NCBI RefSeq assembly: GCF_007859275.1
Contig: NZ_VOHC01000029.1
Location: forward strand, 124,001 to 188,000
Origin: Planomicrobium sp. CPCC 101079
GTDB taxonomy: Bacteria; Bacillota; Bacilli; Bacillales_A; Planococcaceae
Direction: 5' to 3'
DNA: 64,000 nucleotides
In this document: positions 51,699 through 61,055 of the stretch, in pieces
Position numbering within the stretch: position 1 is the first letter of the stretch
Layout: each line of letters opens with the position of its first letter
The notes under the pieces: model-generated
Told to the model about the DNA's origin: nothing
Databases searched by the model: none
What the model saw: only the letters and a program-made list of their open reading frames with translations
Translations under genes and position numbers: made by a program

Positions 51699-51902
51699 AT
51701 GAATGAAACATTAAAAGTGCAAGGCATGTCTTGCGGACACTGTGTAAATGCAGTTGAATCGAGTGTAGGCGAACTTCAAGGCGTATCATCTGTAAAAGTG
51801 GACCTTGAAAAAGGCGAAGTGGCAGTTGAATATGACACTAGCAAAACATCATTGAATGAGATTCAGGAAACTATTGAAGACCAAGGGTATGACGTTGTAT
51901 AA
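51699..51902 (+). CDS. copZ: copper chaperone CopZ
   Basis: 67 residues from ATG 51699 behind GGGAGG; the frame runs upstream to 51651 but that part covers the CsoR operator. HMA fold with the metal motif GMSCGHC (MxCxxC) and VKVDLEKGEVAVEYD. It carries Cu(I) to CopA. Placed between csoR and copA, with its own operator and a small hairpin after it. Confidence 0.95.
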   Translation: MNETLKVQGMSCGHCVNAVESSVGELQGVSSVKVDLEKGEVAVEYDTSKTSLNEIQETIEDQGYDVV

Positions 51903-51930
51903 GAGTGCTTTTGCAGCACTCTCTATTTTT
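51903..51930 (+). terminator. hairpin after copZ
   Basis: AGAGTGC / GCACTCT with a 7-nt loop, then CTATTTTTAA. It may partially uncouple copZ from copA. Confidence 0.65.
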
Positions 51931-51940
51931 AAATGAATTA

Positions 51941-51952
51941 TACCCCCGGGTA
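51941..51952. promoter_or_regulatory. CsoR operator before copA
   Basis: TACCCCCGGGTA, a 12-bp palindrome of CsoR type, 24 bp before the copA start. Confidence 0.75.
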
Positions 51953-51975
51953 GTATGTGGGAGGAGGAGAGCTTT

Positions 51976-54393
51976 ATGGCTGCGGAAGTAAAAGAAGCAA
52001 ATTTTCAGATCATCGGCATGACGTGTGCCGCATGTGCTGTACGGATTGAAAAAGGGATCAACAAAATGGAAGGTGTCGAGAAAGCGAACGTCAACTTGGC
52101 ACTTGAAAAGTCATCCATTCAATACGATCCATCGAAACTTAGCGAAGCCGATTTTGAAAAGAAAATCGAAGCGCTAGGCTACGGAGTCGTAAAACAGAAA
52201 GCTGAATTTGATATTACTGGTATGACGTGCGCAGCGTGCGCAACGCGGATTGAAAAAGGGCTGAATAAACTGGGCGGGGTTGCAACTGCAAACGTCAATT
52301 TGGCGCTTGAAAAAGCCACCGTCGAGTTTAATCCATCTGAGGTAGATGCTGCAGACATTATTGCAAAAGTCGAGAAACTGGGTTACGGAGCGCATCAAAA
52401 GCAAGAAGACGATAAAAAGGTGGATTACCGGGAAAAAGCCATCCAAGACCAGAAACGGAAATTTATCGTCTCGGCAATTTTGTCGTTGCCGTTATTGTGG
52501 ACGATGCTCGGCCACTTTTCATTTACATCGTTTTTGTATGTTCCCGATTTCCTCATGAACCCGTGGGTCCAGATGTTGCTGGCGACACCGGTTCAGTTCA
52601 TAATCGGAAAACAATTTTATGGCGGAGCTTATAAAGCCCTTCGCAATGGCAGTGCGAATATGGATGTGCTGGTCGTGCTGGGAACGTCGGCTGCCTATTT
52701 TTACAGTGTCTATCAAGCGATTGTGACCTCGGGAACGCATCACAGTCCACAGCTGTATTTTGAAACAAGTGCGGTGTTGATCACCCTTATTATTTTAGGG
52801 AAATTGTTTGAAGCGAAAGCAAAAGGCCGTTCATCGGAAGCGATAAAAAAATTAATGGGCCTTCAGGCGAAAACAGCAATTGTGGTGCGCAATGGAATTG
52901 AACAAATAGTGCCATTGGAAGAGGTCGTAATCAATGACACCATATTAGTCAAACCGGGTGAAAAAATTCCGGTCGATGGGGAAGTACTGGAAGGGACGAC
53001 AGCGGTTGATGAGTCGATGCTGACGGGTGAAAGTTTACCGGTGGACAAAGCTGCGGGCGATGTTCTATACGGAGCGACGATCAACAGCAACGGCTTCATT
53101 CACATGAAGGCCACTAAAGTAGGACGTGATACGGCGCTAGCCCATATCATTAAAGTGGTGGAAGACGCGCAAGGGACAAAAGCGCCGATTCAGCGATTGG
53201 CAGATAAAATTTCAGGCATCTTTGTCCCGATCGTTGTCGGCATTGCCATACTCACATTTTTGGTTTGGTATATCTGGGTGGATCCGGGCAATTTTACCCC
53301 GGCACTTGAAGTGCTGATCGCGGTGCTTGTCATTGCTTGTCCATGTGCACTCGGGCTGGCAACTCCGACTTCCATTATGGCGGGTTCGGGCCGGTCAGCA
53401 GAAATGGGTATCTTGTTCAAAGGCGGCGAGCATTTAGAGCAGACCCAGAGCATTGATACGGTAGTCATCGACAAAACCGGTACAGTGACGCACGGGAAAC
53501 CTGAGCTGACAGATATTTTGCCGGCAAACGGCCAGGATGAAGAAAAGTTCTTATCACTTATTGGCGCAGCGGAAAAACAATCTGAGCATCCGTTAGCCCA
53601 AGCCATCGTCCAAGGCATTCAGGAAAAAGGCGTCGAACTTGGCAAGGTGCAGTATTTTGAAGCGATTCCAGGATACGGCGTGCAAGCGACAGTTTCCGGG
53701 CAAGGCGTTATTATCGGAACCCGCAAACTCATGCAACAATATGGAATCGATATTGAGCCGGTTCTGCCAGCGATGGAAGCTCTAGAGAGCAAAGGCAAAA
53801 CAGCGATGCTTGCTGCCATCAATGGTGAGTATGCAGGCATGGTGGCTGTAGCGGATACCATTAAGGAGACCTCCCGGGAAGCAGTGCGCCGCTTACAGGA
53901 AATGAATATCCGAGTCATCATGATGACGGGGGATAACGAGCGGACAGCCCAAGCAATTGGCAAAGAGGTGGGGGTTGACGCAGTGATTGCGGAAGTGCTT
54001 CCGGAAGGCAAAGCTGAAGAAGTGAAGAAACTTCAGCAGCAAGGCAAAAAAGTGGCGATGGTCGGCGACGGCATCAACGATGCACCGGCTCTTGCTACAG
54101 CCGATGTCGGCATGGCAATCGGCACCGGTACCGATGTGGCGATGGAAGCGGCAGATATCACATTGATCCGCGGCGACCTCAACAGCATTGCCGAAGCGAT
54201 TCTTATGAGCCGCAAAACGATGCGCAATATCAAGCAAAACCTGTTTTGGGCATTCGCCTATAACACACTTGGGATTCCGATTGCCGCAATCGGATTGCTT
54301 GCCCCTTGGCTTGCCGGTGCGGCGATGGCATTCAGCTCTGTATCGGTTGTCTTGAACGCACTGCGGCTGCAGCGGGTAAAACTGGAAAAGTAA
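51976..54393 (+). CDS. copA: copper-exporting P1B-type ATPase CopA
   Basis: 805 residues from ATG 51976, with GGGAGGAGGAG 5-10 nt upstream. Two HMA domains ([16 protein letters not shown] and [16 protein letters not shown]), then the ATPase with CPC ([16 protein letters not shown]), [16 protein letters not shown] and [18 protein letters not shown]. The late helix NALRLQRVK and the CPC plus downstream Tyr-Asn ([11 protein letters not shown]) fit Cu(I) specificity. It exports Cu(I) to the outside using ATP. Own operator upstream, two-way terminator downstream. Confidence 0.96.
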   Translation: MAAEVKEANFQIIGMTCAACAVRIEKGINKMEGVEKANVNLALEKSSIQYDPSKLSEADFEKKIEALGYGVVKQKAEFDITGMTCAACATRIEKGLNKLGGVATANVNLALEKATVEFNPSEVDAADIIAKVEKLGYGAHQKQEDDKKVDYREKAIQDQKRKFIVSAILSLPLLWTMLGHFSFTSFLYVPDFLMNPWVQMLLATPVQFIIGKQFYGGAYKALRNGSANMDVLVVLGTSAAYFYSVYQAIVTSGTHHSPQLYFETSAVLITLIILGKLFEAKAKGRSSEAIKKLMGLQAKTAIVVRNGIEQIVPLEEVVINDTILVKPGEKIPVDGEVLEGTTAVDESMLTGESLPVDKAAGDVLYGATINSNGFIHMKATKVGRDTALAHIIKVVEDAQGTKAPIQRLADKISGIFVPIVVGIAILTFLVWYIWVDPGNFTPALEVLIAVLVIACPCALGLATPTSIMAGSGRSAEMGILFKGGEHLEQTQSIDTVVIDKTGTVTHGKPELTDILPANGQDEEKFLSLIGAAEKQSEHPLAQAIVQGIQEKGVELGKVQYFEAIPGYGVQATVSGQGVIIGTRKLMQQYGIDIEPVLPAMEALESKGKTAMLAAINGEYAGMVAVADTIKETSREAVRRLQEMNIRVIMMTGDNERTAQAIGKEVGVDAVIAEVLPEGKAEEVKKLQQQGKKVAMVGDGINDAPALATADVGMAIGTGTDVAMEAADITLIRGDLNSIAEAILMSRKTMRNIKQNLFWAFAYNTLGIPIAAIGLLAPWLAGAAMAFSSVSVVLNALRLQRVKLEK

Positions 54394-54448
54394 AAGAACT
54401 GAGGTATGGTTCGTGCTCTGACTCAGGAAATAGCATACAACCATAAAA

Positions 54449-54487
54449 AAAACAGCCGACCGGATTTTCCAGGTCGGCTGTTTTTTG
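54449..54487. terminator. bidirectional terminator
   Basis: AACAGCCGACC / GGTCGGCTGTT perfect 11-bp stem, A and T tails on both sides, between copA and msmX. Confidence 0.9.
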
Positions 54488-55585
54488 TTATTTGATGCGA
54501 AGTTCTGTCGCTTTATCGAAGAAATGGGCTTTGCTCATGTCGAACGCCAAGTCAAGCGACTGGCCAGTTTCCACGTTGAAACGTGAATCGACGCGTGCCA
54601 CGAAATCTTGAGACGCTACTTGAGAATAAAGGATGATTTCCGCACCCATCAATTCAGCAACTTCGATTTTTGCGCGGAATTTTGTCTCCGGCGAAACATC
54701 AAGGAATACCGGTTCATCGTGAATGTCTTCAGGGCGTACGCCAAGTACAATTTCTTTGCCTTCGAAACCTTGCTTACGCAAGTTTTCCACTTTGCCTTGC
54801 GGCACAAGGATTTTCTGGTCGCCCATCACAAAGTAGTTGCCTTCAAGTTTACCGAAGAAGAAGTTCATCGCCGGTGAACCGATGAAGCTGGCTACGAACA
54901 TGTTGTCCGGCAAGTCGTATACTTCTTTCGGAGTTCCCACTTGCTGGATAAAGCCTGCTTTCATAACAACAAGGCGCGTTGCCATTGTCATCGCTTCTGT
55001 CTGGTCATGCGTTACGTAGACAGTGGTTGTCTGCAGGCGTTGGTGAAGCTTTTGGATTTCTGCGCGCATCTGAACACGCAATTTCGCATCCAAGTTGGAA
55101 AGCGGCTCATCCATCAAGAACACTTCCGCGTCGCGGACGATGGCGCGTCCAAGTGCCACACGCTGACGCTGACCGCCGGATAACGCTTTTGGCTTGCGGT
55201 ACAGATATTCTTCAAGGTTCAGGATGCGTGCCGCGTTGTCGACGCGTTTTTTGATTTCGTCTTTTTTCATCTTGCGCAATTTCAATGAAAACGCCATGTT
55301 GTCATAGACGTTCATATGCGGGTACAAAGCGTAGTTCTGGAACACCATTGCGATATCGCGGTCTTTCGGCGAAACATCGTTTACGCGTTTTTCGCCGATG
55401 TACAAATCGCCGTCCGTAATGTCTTCAAGGCCTGCGATCATGCGGAGCGTTGTCGATTTCCCGCAGCCGGATGGGCCGACGAGCACGAGAAATTCCTTAT
55501 CTCGGATCTCCAAGTTGAAGTCTTGCACGGACACTACGCCTTTATCGTATTCTTTACGGATGTTCACTAAATTTAATCCAGCCAT
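54488..55585 (-). CDS. msmX: ABC transporter ATPase of the MsmX/UgpC type
   Basis: 365 residues from ATG 55585 (GGAGGGGAATAGA upstream), the exact length of B. subtilis MsmX. Walker A VGPSGCGKST, Q-loop VFQNYALYPHM, signature LSGGQRQRVALGRAIV, Walker B FLMDEPLSNLD, and a C-terminal OB-type regulatory domain. MsmX energises several carbohydrate ABC importers encoded elsewhere, which explains why no permease is next to it. A cre-like site overlaps its leader. Confidence 0.93.
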   Translation of the reverse strand: MAGLNLVNIRKEYDKGVVSVQDFNLEIRDKEFLVLVGPSGCGKSTTLRMIAGLEDITDGDLYIGEKRVNDVSPKDRDIAMVFQNYALYPHMNVYDNMAFSLKLRKMKKDEIKKRVDNAARILNLEEYLYRKPKALSGGQRQRVALGRAIVRDAEVFLMDEPLSNLDAKLRVQMRAEIQKLHQRLQTTTVYVTHDQTEAMTMATRLVVMKAGFIQQVGTPKEVYDLPDNMFVASFIGSPAMNFFFGKLEGNYFVMGDQKILVPQGKVENLRKQGFEGKEIVLGVRPEDIHDEPVFLDVSPETKFRAKIEVAELMGAEIILYSQVASQDFVARVDSRFNVETGQSLDLAFDMSKAHFFDKATELRIK

Positions 55586-55603
55586 TCTATTCCCCTCCAA
55601 TTA

Positions 55604-55617
55604 TGTAAGTGCTTTCA
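55604..55617. promoter_or_regulatory. candidate CcpA (cre) site
   Basis: TGTAAGTGCTTTCA differs from the cre consensus TGWAANCGNTNWCA at one position. It lies 19 bp before the msmX start, where carbon catabolite control would make sense. Confidence 0.5.
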
Positions 55618-55720
55618 TTTTCTGCTTCTAGCATACAATTTTCCGACAATTAACGTAATGGTAAACATGCACAAATAATTTGCCCTTCCTTGGTGCATGT
55701 TTACGAAAAGCGGGAAGATC

Positions 55721-56611
55721 TTACTTTTTGGCAAGCATCGCCAAATAAACCGGCATGGCCTGATGGAATTGGCGCACGTCAATGCCTGTCTTTTCAAAAA
55801 AGCGGTCCAGCCGGTATTGCAGGCTGTTGCGGTGCAAATGCAGCTCTTTTGCAGTCTCCGATATATTCAGGTTGCTGTGGACGAACGTTTCCAACATTTT
55901 CAGCGTATCTTCATCATCGATAAATTCTTGCAGTACGTTTTTTACGAGCTGCTGGCGGAATGCCAGATCTGTCTGGTCAATCAGTAGATAAGGCACCGCG
56001 TCAATATAGGTAATGACGGTCTTGTCCGAATAGGCAAACGCTTTTTTCGCGTCGCTTATGACGGAACGATAATACGGCTGGATGGACTCGAAGCCTTTCC
56101 GGAAAGGGCCGATAAAAAAGGTGATTTTCACATAGAGGTCGCTCATTAAAATATCAATCATCTGCTCATAGGAAGGGGTGTCTTCGCTTGTGCTCTCTTC
56201 TTCGATAATGATTCCTTCAAATTCGTTCTCCCAGAGAATCGGCACTGGTTTCTCAAACAATTCCTGAATGGCCTCATGAAAAAAAACTGGGGTGATCTGG
56301 TTTTTGTTAATCGAAAAGTAAATAAACCGGTAAGGGATGGCTGATGGAAAAGTGAATGGAGGATGCTCTTCTGCCTGGTCGATCGCTTTTTTCCATCGTC
56401 GTTCCTCGTCCGTCATCGGCGGGAAGTTTATATTGTAAGGCGATAAAAAAGCATTTAGCATCGCTTGATCTTTCTCGGTCAGTTCTGTCTGATGGATGCC
56501 GATGATATCGTTGTTTCCGCTTATAAACCATTTATAGCTTGCATCTAGCGCACCGTCCTCGGTCGTATAAATGAGGAGGGAAGGAAAGAGTTTGCGCAAT
56601 TGCTCGATCAT
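55721..56611 (-). CDS. PucR/CdaR-type transcriptional regulator
   Basis: 296 residues. The C-terminal helix-turn-helix is diagnostic: LKMLETFVHSNLNISETAKELHLHRNSLQYRLDRFFEKTGIDVR. The N-terminal 220 residues are a sensory region that I cannot assign. The family controls catabolic genes (purines, sugar acids, Pro). It lies upstream of msmX on the same strand, ~120 bp away, so it may regulate sugar import. Confidence 0.82.
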   Translation of the reverse strand: MIEQLRKLFPSLLIYTTEDGALDASYKWFISGNNDIIGIHQTELTEKDQAMLNAFLSPYNINFPPMTDEERRWKKAIDQAEEHPPFTFPSAIPYRFIYFSINKNQITPVFFHEAIQELFEKPVPILWENEFEGIIIEEESTSEDTPSYEQMIDILMSDLYVKITFFIGPFRKGFESIQPYYRSVISDAKKAFAYSDKTVITYIDAVPYLLIDQTDLAFRQQLVKNVLQEFIDDEDTLKMLETFVHSNLNISETAKELHLHRNSLQYRLDRFFEKTGIDVRQFHQAMPVYLAMLAKK

Positions 56612-56704
56612 TAAATCACTTCTTTCTGGATTGGTGCTTCTAATAATCTATTTTCCCATAGCGGAAACTGCTCCGTCTATTGATAATGCAATAAAAGTGC
56701 AGAA

Positions 56705-56739
56705 AAAAACGGATTGCCCGAACGGCAATCCGTTTTTCT
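56705..56739. terminator. bidirectional-capable terminator
   Basis: AAAACGGATTGCC / GGCAATCCGTTTT, perfect 13-bp stem, 5-nt loop, T tail; it follows the FemAB-like gene on the minus strand. Confidence 0.8.
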
Positions 56740-56756
56740 TTGGGATTATTTTCTTT

Positions 56757-57782
56757 TTAAAGAGCCTGCGGTGCCGATTCAACTAATTTTTCCGTGCAGG
56801 AGCTGGAGCGGTAAGCAGGGAAAAATTCTTCATCAGTTCCGGCTCCTGCCATTTCGCAAAGCTCCGAATAAACTGCCTCGTTCCAGACTTTTTGGCCGAT
56901 ATGGAATTTAAATTCCGTATTTTGGCCAAACTTCTTCTTAAACAGGTACAGCGAATCGTCAGGATTGTTGGTTGTACCGCCGCCTGCGTGGACAAGGTCA
57001 GCTCCATTTTTCTTGCCCCACTCAGCAATCGCAAAGGTCATGACATATACAGGAGACAGGTGGTGGAAATCTTCAAGCGTGCCGGAAAGATGGGTATGGA
57101 TCAAGTTGTTGTAATAAAAATGCAGCTCTGCTCCGATGACCTGTTCTTCATAGACCGCTTCGACAAGCACGATATGTTCGCCGAAAAACTCAAGGCAACG
57201 GGAAAAATAGCTATCATCAAAATAATAAAACGAATCGGCGCCAATCCGTTTCATAGTCGCATAGTAAAGTTCCTTGAAAGTATCCAAATTATCCGGTTTT
57301 CTCGTTATCCGGCATTCAAGCCCTTCCCGAAGCGCCTTCCTTATGCTTTTTCGAGTGGATTTGGAGAATTCCGATTGAACCGGATCCTCATAATCCTTAA
57401 GGTTTGTGCCAACAGTGTTCCGCATGAATTTCACTTTGTAGCAGCTTTCAAAATCCTCTGCGTTTTTGAGTATCGGGTGAAAACGTATAAACTCGCTGAC
57501 AATCCGATGTTCTTGGCAATATTGATAAAAGGCTTTGTGAAATTCCTCGATAAGCTGAGTTTTGTTTTCAGTTTTGCAAGATGTGATTAGAGGGCCGCCA
57601 TAGCCATACGGCGTGATAATGTCAAAGTAATTTTCACCTTGGACTGTCTGTGGAATCTTACGCTTAATGAAAAGATGTTTGACTGTGCCAAGCGGATGGC
57701 TGAAATTAAAAATTTCGCATTTGCCATTTTCGAGATTTTCATAAAGTTTGCCGTATTCTTCTTCAAAAAAAATATCCATCAT
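56757..57782 (-). CDS. FemAB/GNAT-like acyltransferase, paralogue A
   Basis: 341 residues from ATG 57782 (GAGG 7 nt before); the frame runs to 57845 without a good site. Double-GNAT layout: first half YFDIITPYGYGGPLITS, FIRFHPIL; second half STRKSIRKALREGLE, VIGAELHFYYNNLIHTHLSGT, and NPDDSLYLFKKKFGQN. The end has EEFFPAYR. This fits the FemAB-like or BioF2-like acyltransferase group in capsule, peptidoglycan or lipid modification loci. Acceptor unknown. Divergent from paralogue B at 58670, with a decayed gene between. Confidence 0.8.
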   Translation of the reverse strand: MMDIFFEEEYGKLYENLENGKCEIFNFSHPLGTVKHLFIKRKIPQTVQGENYFDIITPYGYGGPLITSCKTENKTQLIEEFHKAFYQYCQEHRIVSEFIRFHPILKNAEDFESCYKVKFMRNTVGTNLKDYEDPVQSEFSKSTRKSIRKALREGLECRITRKPDNLDTFKELYYATMKRIGADSFYYFDDSYFSRCLEFFGEHIVLVEAVYEEQVIGAELHFYYNNLIHTHLSGTLEDFHHLSPVYVMTFAIAEWGKKNGADLVHAGGGTTNNPDDSLYLFKKKFGQNTEFKFHIGQKVWNEAVYSELCEMAGAGTDEEFFPAYRSSSCTEKLVESAPQAL

Positions 57783-57841
57783 TTTAAAACCTCTTTTCTT
57801 TGGTAGTCCATTGTTTAAATAATATGTTGAATGAATGATTT

Positions 57842-58330
57842 TCAACGTTTCCTCCGAGCATTTACGTATAGGGTCCGATAACCGCTATCGTGTTTCCAGT
57901 TGAATTGTCTGTGATGCAGGAAATGACAGAAGCTAATTTCGTTATTTTTTATTTCCCCGCTTGTTGCCTTTATCAACGGGATGGGCAAAGGAGGATGTTC
58001 TTTGAAGTATTTATGTACGTGCTTATCCCCTAATCCATTTAGAGTGACTTTTTCGTTTTGATGGGTATAAACCAGTTGCACGCCATAACCGTGATTGATA
58101 AAACACGTGATAATCACTTTTGGATTGTGAAAATTGGAGTGCCTTGCCATGCTTTTACTTTGTCCATAACATAGCAAACCGTAATGCTTTGGCTGGAATA
58201 GCTGCCCACAGGTTTAACGGTTTCCGGAAATTCCAGTTTTGTCACAATCTCTTTGATCAAGTCGCCATCAAGTTAGGAATCTTCAATCTCTGGAACGCTG
58301 TAGTTTTTGCACCGTTCACTGATTCTTAAA
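57842..58330 (-). pseudogene. probable decayed gene between the two FemAB-like genes
   Basis: Reading leftward from 58330 one frame gives YSVPEIEDS, a stop, LDGDLIKEIVTKLEFPETV..SYSSQSITVCYVMDKVKAWQGT and a stop near 58130. A second frame then continues VIITCFINHGYGVQLVYTHQ...HVHKYFKEHPPLPIP to 57842. Both stretches look protein-like and join within a few bases, suggesting one frameshift and one nonsense change. Family not recognised. Confidence 0.4.
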
Positions 58331-58669
58331 ATATTATTTTTGCCCTAAATAAGGGAAGCTTCTATAACTATCAGCAAATGGAAAATAAACGTTAAATATC
58401 TATGAAATTTAGATTACTACTATAAAACTAACAACTCTAAAAGAGAGTGTCAATGATAATATCTGAATTTTACAATTAATTAGATTTTTTGAAGGGGGAG
58501 AAAGCTGTTTTTTCATGACTAGGTTAGTATTTCTGTGAAACATCGAAGTTTGCTTTGGACGTAAGAAAATAAAAAATTGTTTTAACCAGTTTTTAACCAG
58601 GTGCTATTATGATTAACCTAAATTATAGGTAAGTTATTTAGCTGAAACAGCCAAGGGAGGAAGTACTAA
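58331..58669. other. AT-rich leader before FemAB-like paralogue B
   Basis: No gene seen in ~340 bp. It presumably holds the promoter of paralogue B; no consensus elements could be fixed. Confidence 0.35.
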
Positions 58670-59668
58670 ATGAAAGTTATTACCAAAACAACTGTCCCGG
58701 ATATCTTTTTTGCTCCTGAATGGGGGAAAGCTTATGAAAGTCACGATCATGGAGAAATGCGTATTTTTGAAGTGAAAAATGAGTTGGGGCATATTTATTA
58801 TTCTTTTATTTTAAGAGCAATCCCTATTCCGGTCGGCGCAGTCCGTTACTATGATACAATCACTTCTTTCGGATTAAGCGGCCCCATCATTCTTGACTGC
58901 ATCCCAGGGAAGAAGAGAGAATTAGCTGCTGTATTTGATAAGGAATTCCAGCAGTATTGCAAGGAAAACAACATCGTATCCGAGTATGTCCGGTTTAATT
59001 CCTGGTTAAATAATGCAACTGATTTTGAAGATGTATATTGTATGGATAACCGGGGAATCGTCATGTACGTTGACTTGACTGTTGAAGACTATTTTATGCA
59101 GGAATTTAAATCCTGCACGCGCCAGCAAGTCAGACGGGCACTGAAGAACAACGTGGAAATTGAATATGATTATACTGGCGCCAGCGTCAAGGAATTCCAT
59201 CGTCTTTATATGATCATGGCAAAGAAAAACAACATTCCGGAACATTATATGTTCTCGGAAGAATTGCTTGCGGAATCATTCAAGCATCTTGAAGGGAAAC
59301 AATTTATCGTCTACGCGAAATATGAAGGGCAATACATTTCAGGTGCAATTTATCTGCACCACGAAGATTACCTCCACTATCACCTGGCGGCAAACGATCC
59401 GGACTTCTTCAATGTCGCCGGCAATAGCCTGGTTTTGAATGAAGGCTGCCGGTGGGGAGTGGAGCACGGGAAAAAACAACTGCATCTGGGTGGCGCTTCG
59501 ACTGAGCCGCTATACCGGTTCAAACGAGGTTTTACCAAAACCGAGCCGCTTGCCATCCTTACCGGAAAAAAAGTGAGAAATCCAGAAGTCTACGAGTGGC
59601 TGACATATTATAAGCAAAGTACGGATGCAGAAGCTGATCCCGGTTATTTTCCTGCTTATAGAGGGTAG
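58670..59668 (+). CDS. FemAB/GNAT-like acyltransferase, paralogue B
   Basis: 332 residues with GGGAGGAAG before the ATG. It aligns with paralogue A along its length: YYDTITSFGLSGPIILD, NNIVSEYVRFNSWL, SCTRQQVRRALKNNVE, YISGAIYLHHEDYLHYHLAANDP, GGASTEPLYRFKRGF, and the shared end YFPAYRG. The family transfers an acyl or amino-acyl group; substrate unknown. Two divergent copies plus the nearby truncated ATP-grasp gene hint at a former amino-acid or peptide ligation locus. Confidence 0.8.
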   Translation: MKVITKTTVPDIFFAPEWGKAYESHDHGEMRIFEVKNELGHIYYSFILRAIPIPVGAVRYYDTITSFGLSGPIILDCIPGKKRELAAVFDKEFQQYCKENNIVSEYVRFNSWLNNATDFEDVYCMDNRGIVMYVDLTVEDYFMQEFKSCTRQQVRRALKNNVEIEYDYTGASVKEFHRLYMIMAKKNNIPEHYMFSEELLAESFKHLEGKQFIVYAKYEGQYISGAIYLHHEDYLHYHLAANDPDFFNVAGNSLVLNEGCRWGVEHGKKQLHLGGASTEPLYRFKRGFTKTEPLAILTGKKVRNPEVYEWLTYYKQSTDAEADPGYFPAYRG

Positions 59669-59790
59669 GGGCGCAGTGTCTCGATAAGATATATTTCCGC
59701 CGGAGCGGCCCCATCGTTGTTTCTTTTGGAATGGAGCATGTCGAGCTTCACTTCAACAGGAAGATGCTTGGACAAAAGCCATAGAGCGAA
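59656..59790 (-). pseudogene. possible C-terminal fragment of a minus-strand gene
   Basis: Minus-strand frame ends with SKHLPVEVKLDML..AAPAEIYLIETLRPYPL, which looks coding, but upstream it enters a terminator hairpin. It might be the tail of a lost gene. Weak. Confidence 0.2.
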
Positions 59791-59827
59791 CAAAGAGCGA
59801 TTCCGGAATACCGGAATCGCTCTTTGT
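59791..59827 (+). terminator. intrinsic terminator
   Basis: Perfect 16-bp stem CAAAGAGCGATTCCGG with its complement, 4-nt loop. The downstream tail is short (TATG), so strength rests on the stem. Confidence 0.6.
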
Positions 59828-59886
59828 ATGCGAAACTTCCCGGAAAACTTATAATGAAGAAAAACGGAAGGCGGTGCAAGAGCGAG

Positions 59887-60618
59887 ATGAAACTGTACAA
59901 TGAATTGGCGGAGTGGTGGCCATGGATGTCGCCGCATACGGAGTACGAAGAAGAAGCTTCGCTATATTTGGAAATCATCCAGCGCTATCATCCGAACGTG
60001 AAGAGGGGGGTGGAGTTTGGGGCAGGCGGTGGAAGCAATGCGTTCTATTTGAAAAAGCATTTTTCTATGGTCTTGTCTGACTTGTCGCCCAAAATGCTGG
60101 ACGTGAGCCGTCAGCTGAATCCGGATTGTAAGCATATTCAAGGCGATATGCGCACCATCAGCGCGGGTTCAGCGTTCGACTTGGTATTTATCCATGACGC
60201 GATCACCTACTTCACAGAAGAGGCCGATCTGCTCGCGGTTATGAAAAATGCAAAAACACATTTAAACGAAAACGGCATTTTGTTCATCATGACGGATCAG
60301 TTCAAAGAAACGTTTCGACCAGAAACAAGCCATGGAGGCATCGACAAGGACGGCCGGGGATTCCGGTATTTGGAATGGACCGACGACAGCGATCCTGAAG
60401 ACTGCGTGACTGAAACGGAATACCTCTATATGATGAAAAGTGAAGAAGGCGAGATTTTCAGGGAGTCCGACAGTTCCCGTTCCGGACTGTTTTCTATGGC
60501 TATATGGGAAAAGCTGCTCGCTTCAGCCGGTTTTAAAGCGACATTCGAACGTATCCACTATACGACGGAGACCGGAATTTACTATGGAATTGTCGCGGAG
60601 CAACTTTCAGCGGAGTAG
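59887..60618 (+). CDS. class I SAM-dependent methyltransferase
   Basis: 243 residues from ATG 59887 (MKLYNELAEWW), the point where homology to such enzymes begins; upstream Met codons lie in the terminator. Motif I GVEFGAGGGSNAFYL, motif II MVLSDLSPKMLDVSRQL, then GDMRTIS and FDLVFIHDAITYF. The C-terminal HYTTETGIYYGIVAE is common in this group. Target unknown. Weak ribosome site (GGCGGTG). Confidence 0.85.
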   Translation: MKLYNELAEWWPWMSPHTEYEEEASLYLEIIQRYHPNVKRGVEFGAGGGSNAFYLKKHFSMVLSDLSPKMLDVSRQLNPDCKHIQGDMRTISAGSAFDLVFIHDAITYFTEEADLLAVMKNAKTHLNENGILFIMTDQFKETFRPETSHGGIDKDGRGFRYLEWTDDSDPEDCVTETEYLYMMKSEEGEIFRESDSSRSGLFSMAIWEKLLASAGFKATFERIHYTTETGIYYGIVAEQLSAE

Positions 60619-60829
60619 GAGATCGGCCATTACGCTTTGTTCAAAAAACTGCCGCAATACAAGTTTTCAGGCCTTTTGAACAAGCATTAACAATTTATGG
60701 TGATGAGGGGGTGCAAAAGCTCTTTATATCGTTCCTCTTCTTAATTCAGCGAAGAAAACCTTGTACTCCTGCCTCTGCTTTTAGCCAATAGAACTTCGCC
60801 TAATATTGGTGTGAAAAAGGACGGCTAAA

Positions 60830-60864
60830 CAAAGAAAAAAGGCAGCCCATTGATGAACTGCCTT
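60830..60864 (-). terminator. terminator on the minus strand
   Basis: AAGGCAG / CTGCCTT with a 12-nt loop; on the minus strand the tail is TTTTTTCTTTG. It may end the transcript from the truncated ATP-grasp gene. Confidence 0.6.
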
Positions 60865-61004
60865 GTCCAGCTTGTTGAGAAAGTAAACGTTGTATGAGCG
60901 AGCATCCCTTAGCCGATAGTTCGCCAACCGGCTGCGCTTGCCCGCGGAAAGCGTCCGTCTGGAGCGCAATGTGAAAAGCGCAACAAGAGTTTCTCGACAG
61001 CCTG
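60865..61004. repeat. Bacillaceae-type intergenic hairpin repeat
   Basis: CAGCTTGTTGAGAAAG near 60868 is an imperfect inverted copy of TTTCTCGACAGCCTG ending at 61004, so the ~140-bp element can fold on itself. The middle carries GCCCGCGGAAAGCG, also found at 32345-32358, and CCGTCTGGAGCG. Similar short repeats are common between genes in Bacillaceae. It sits just beyond the truncated ATP-grasp frame. Confidence 0.65.
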
Positions 61005-61055
61005 AAAAGAACTGATTTATTGAATTGGACGGATTCGATTTGTGAACGATTTTTG

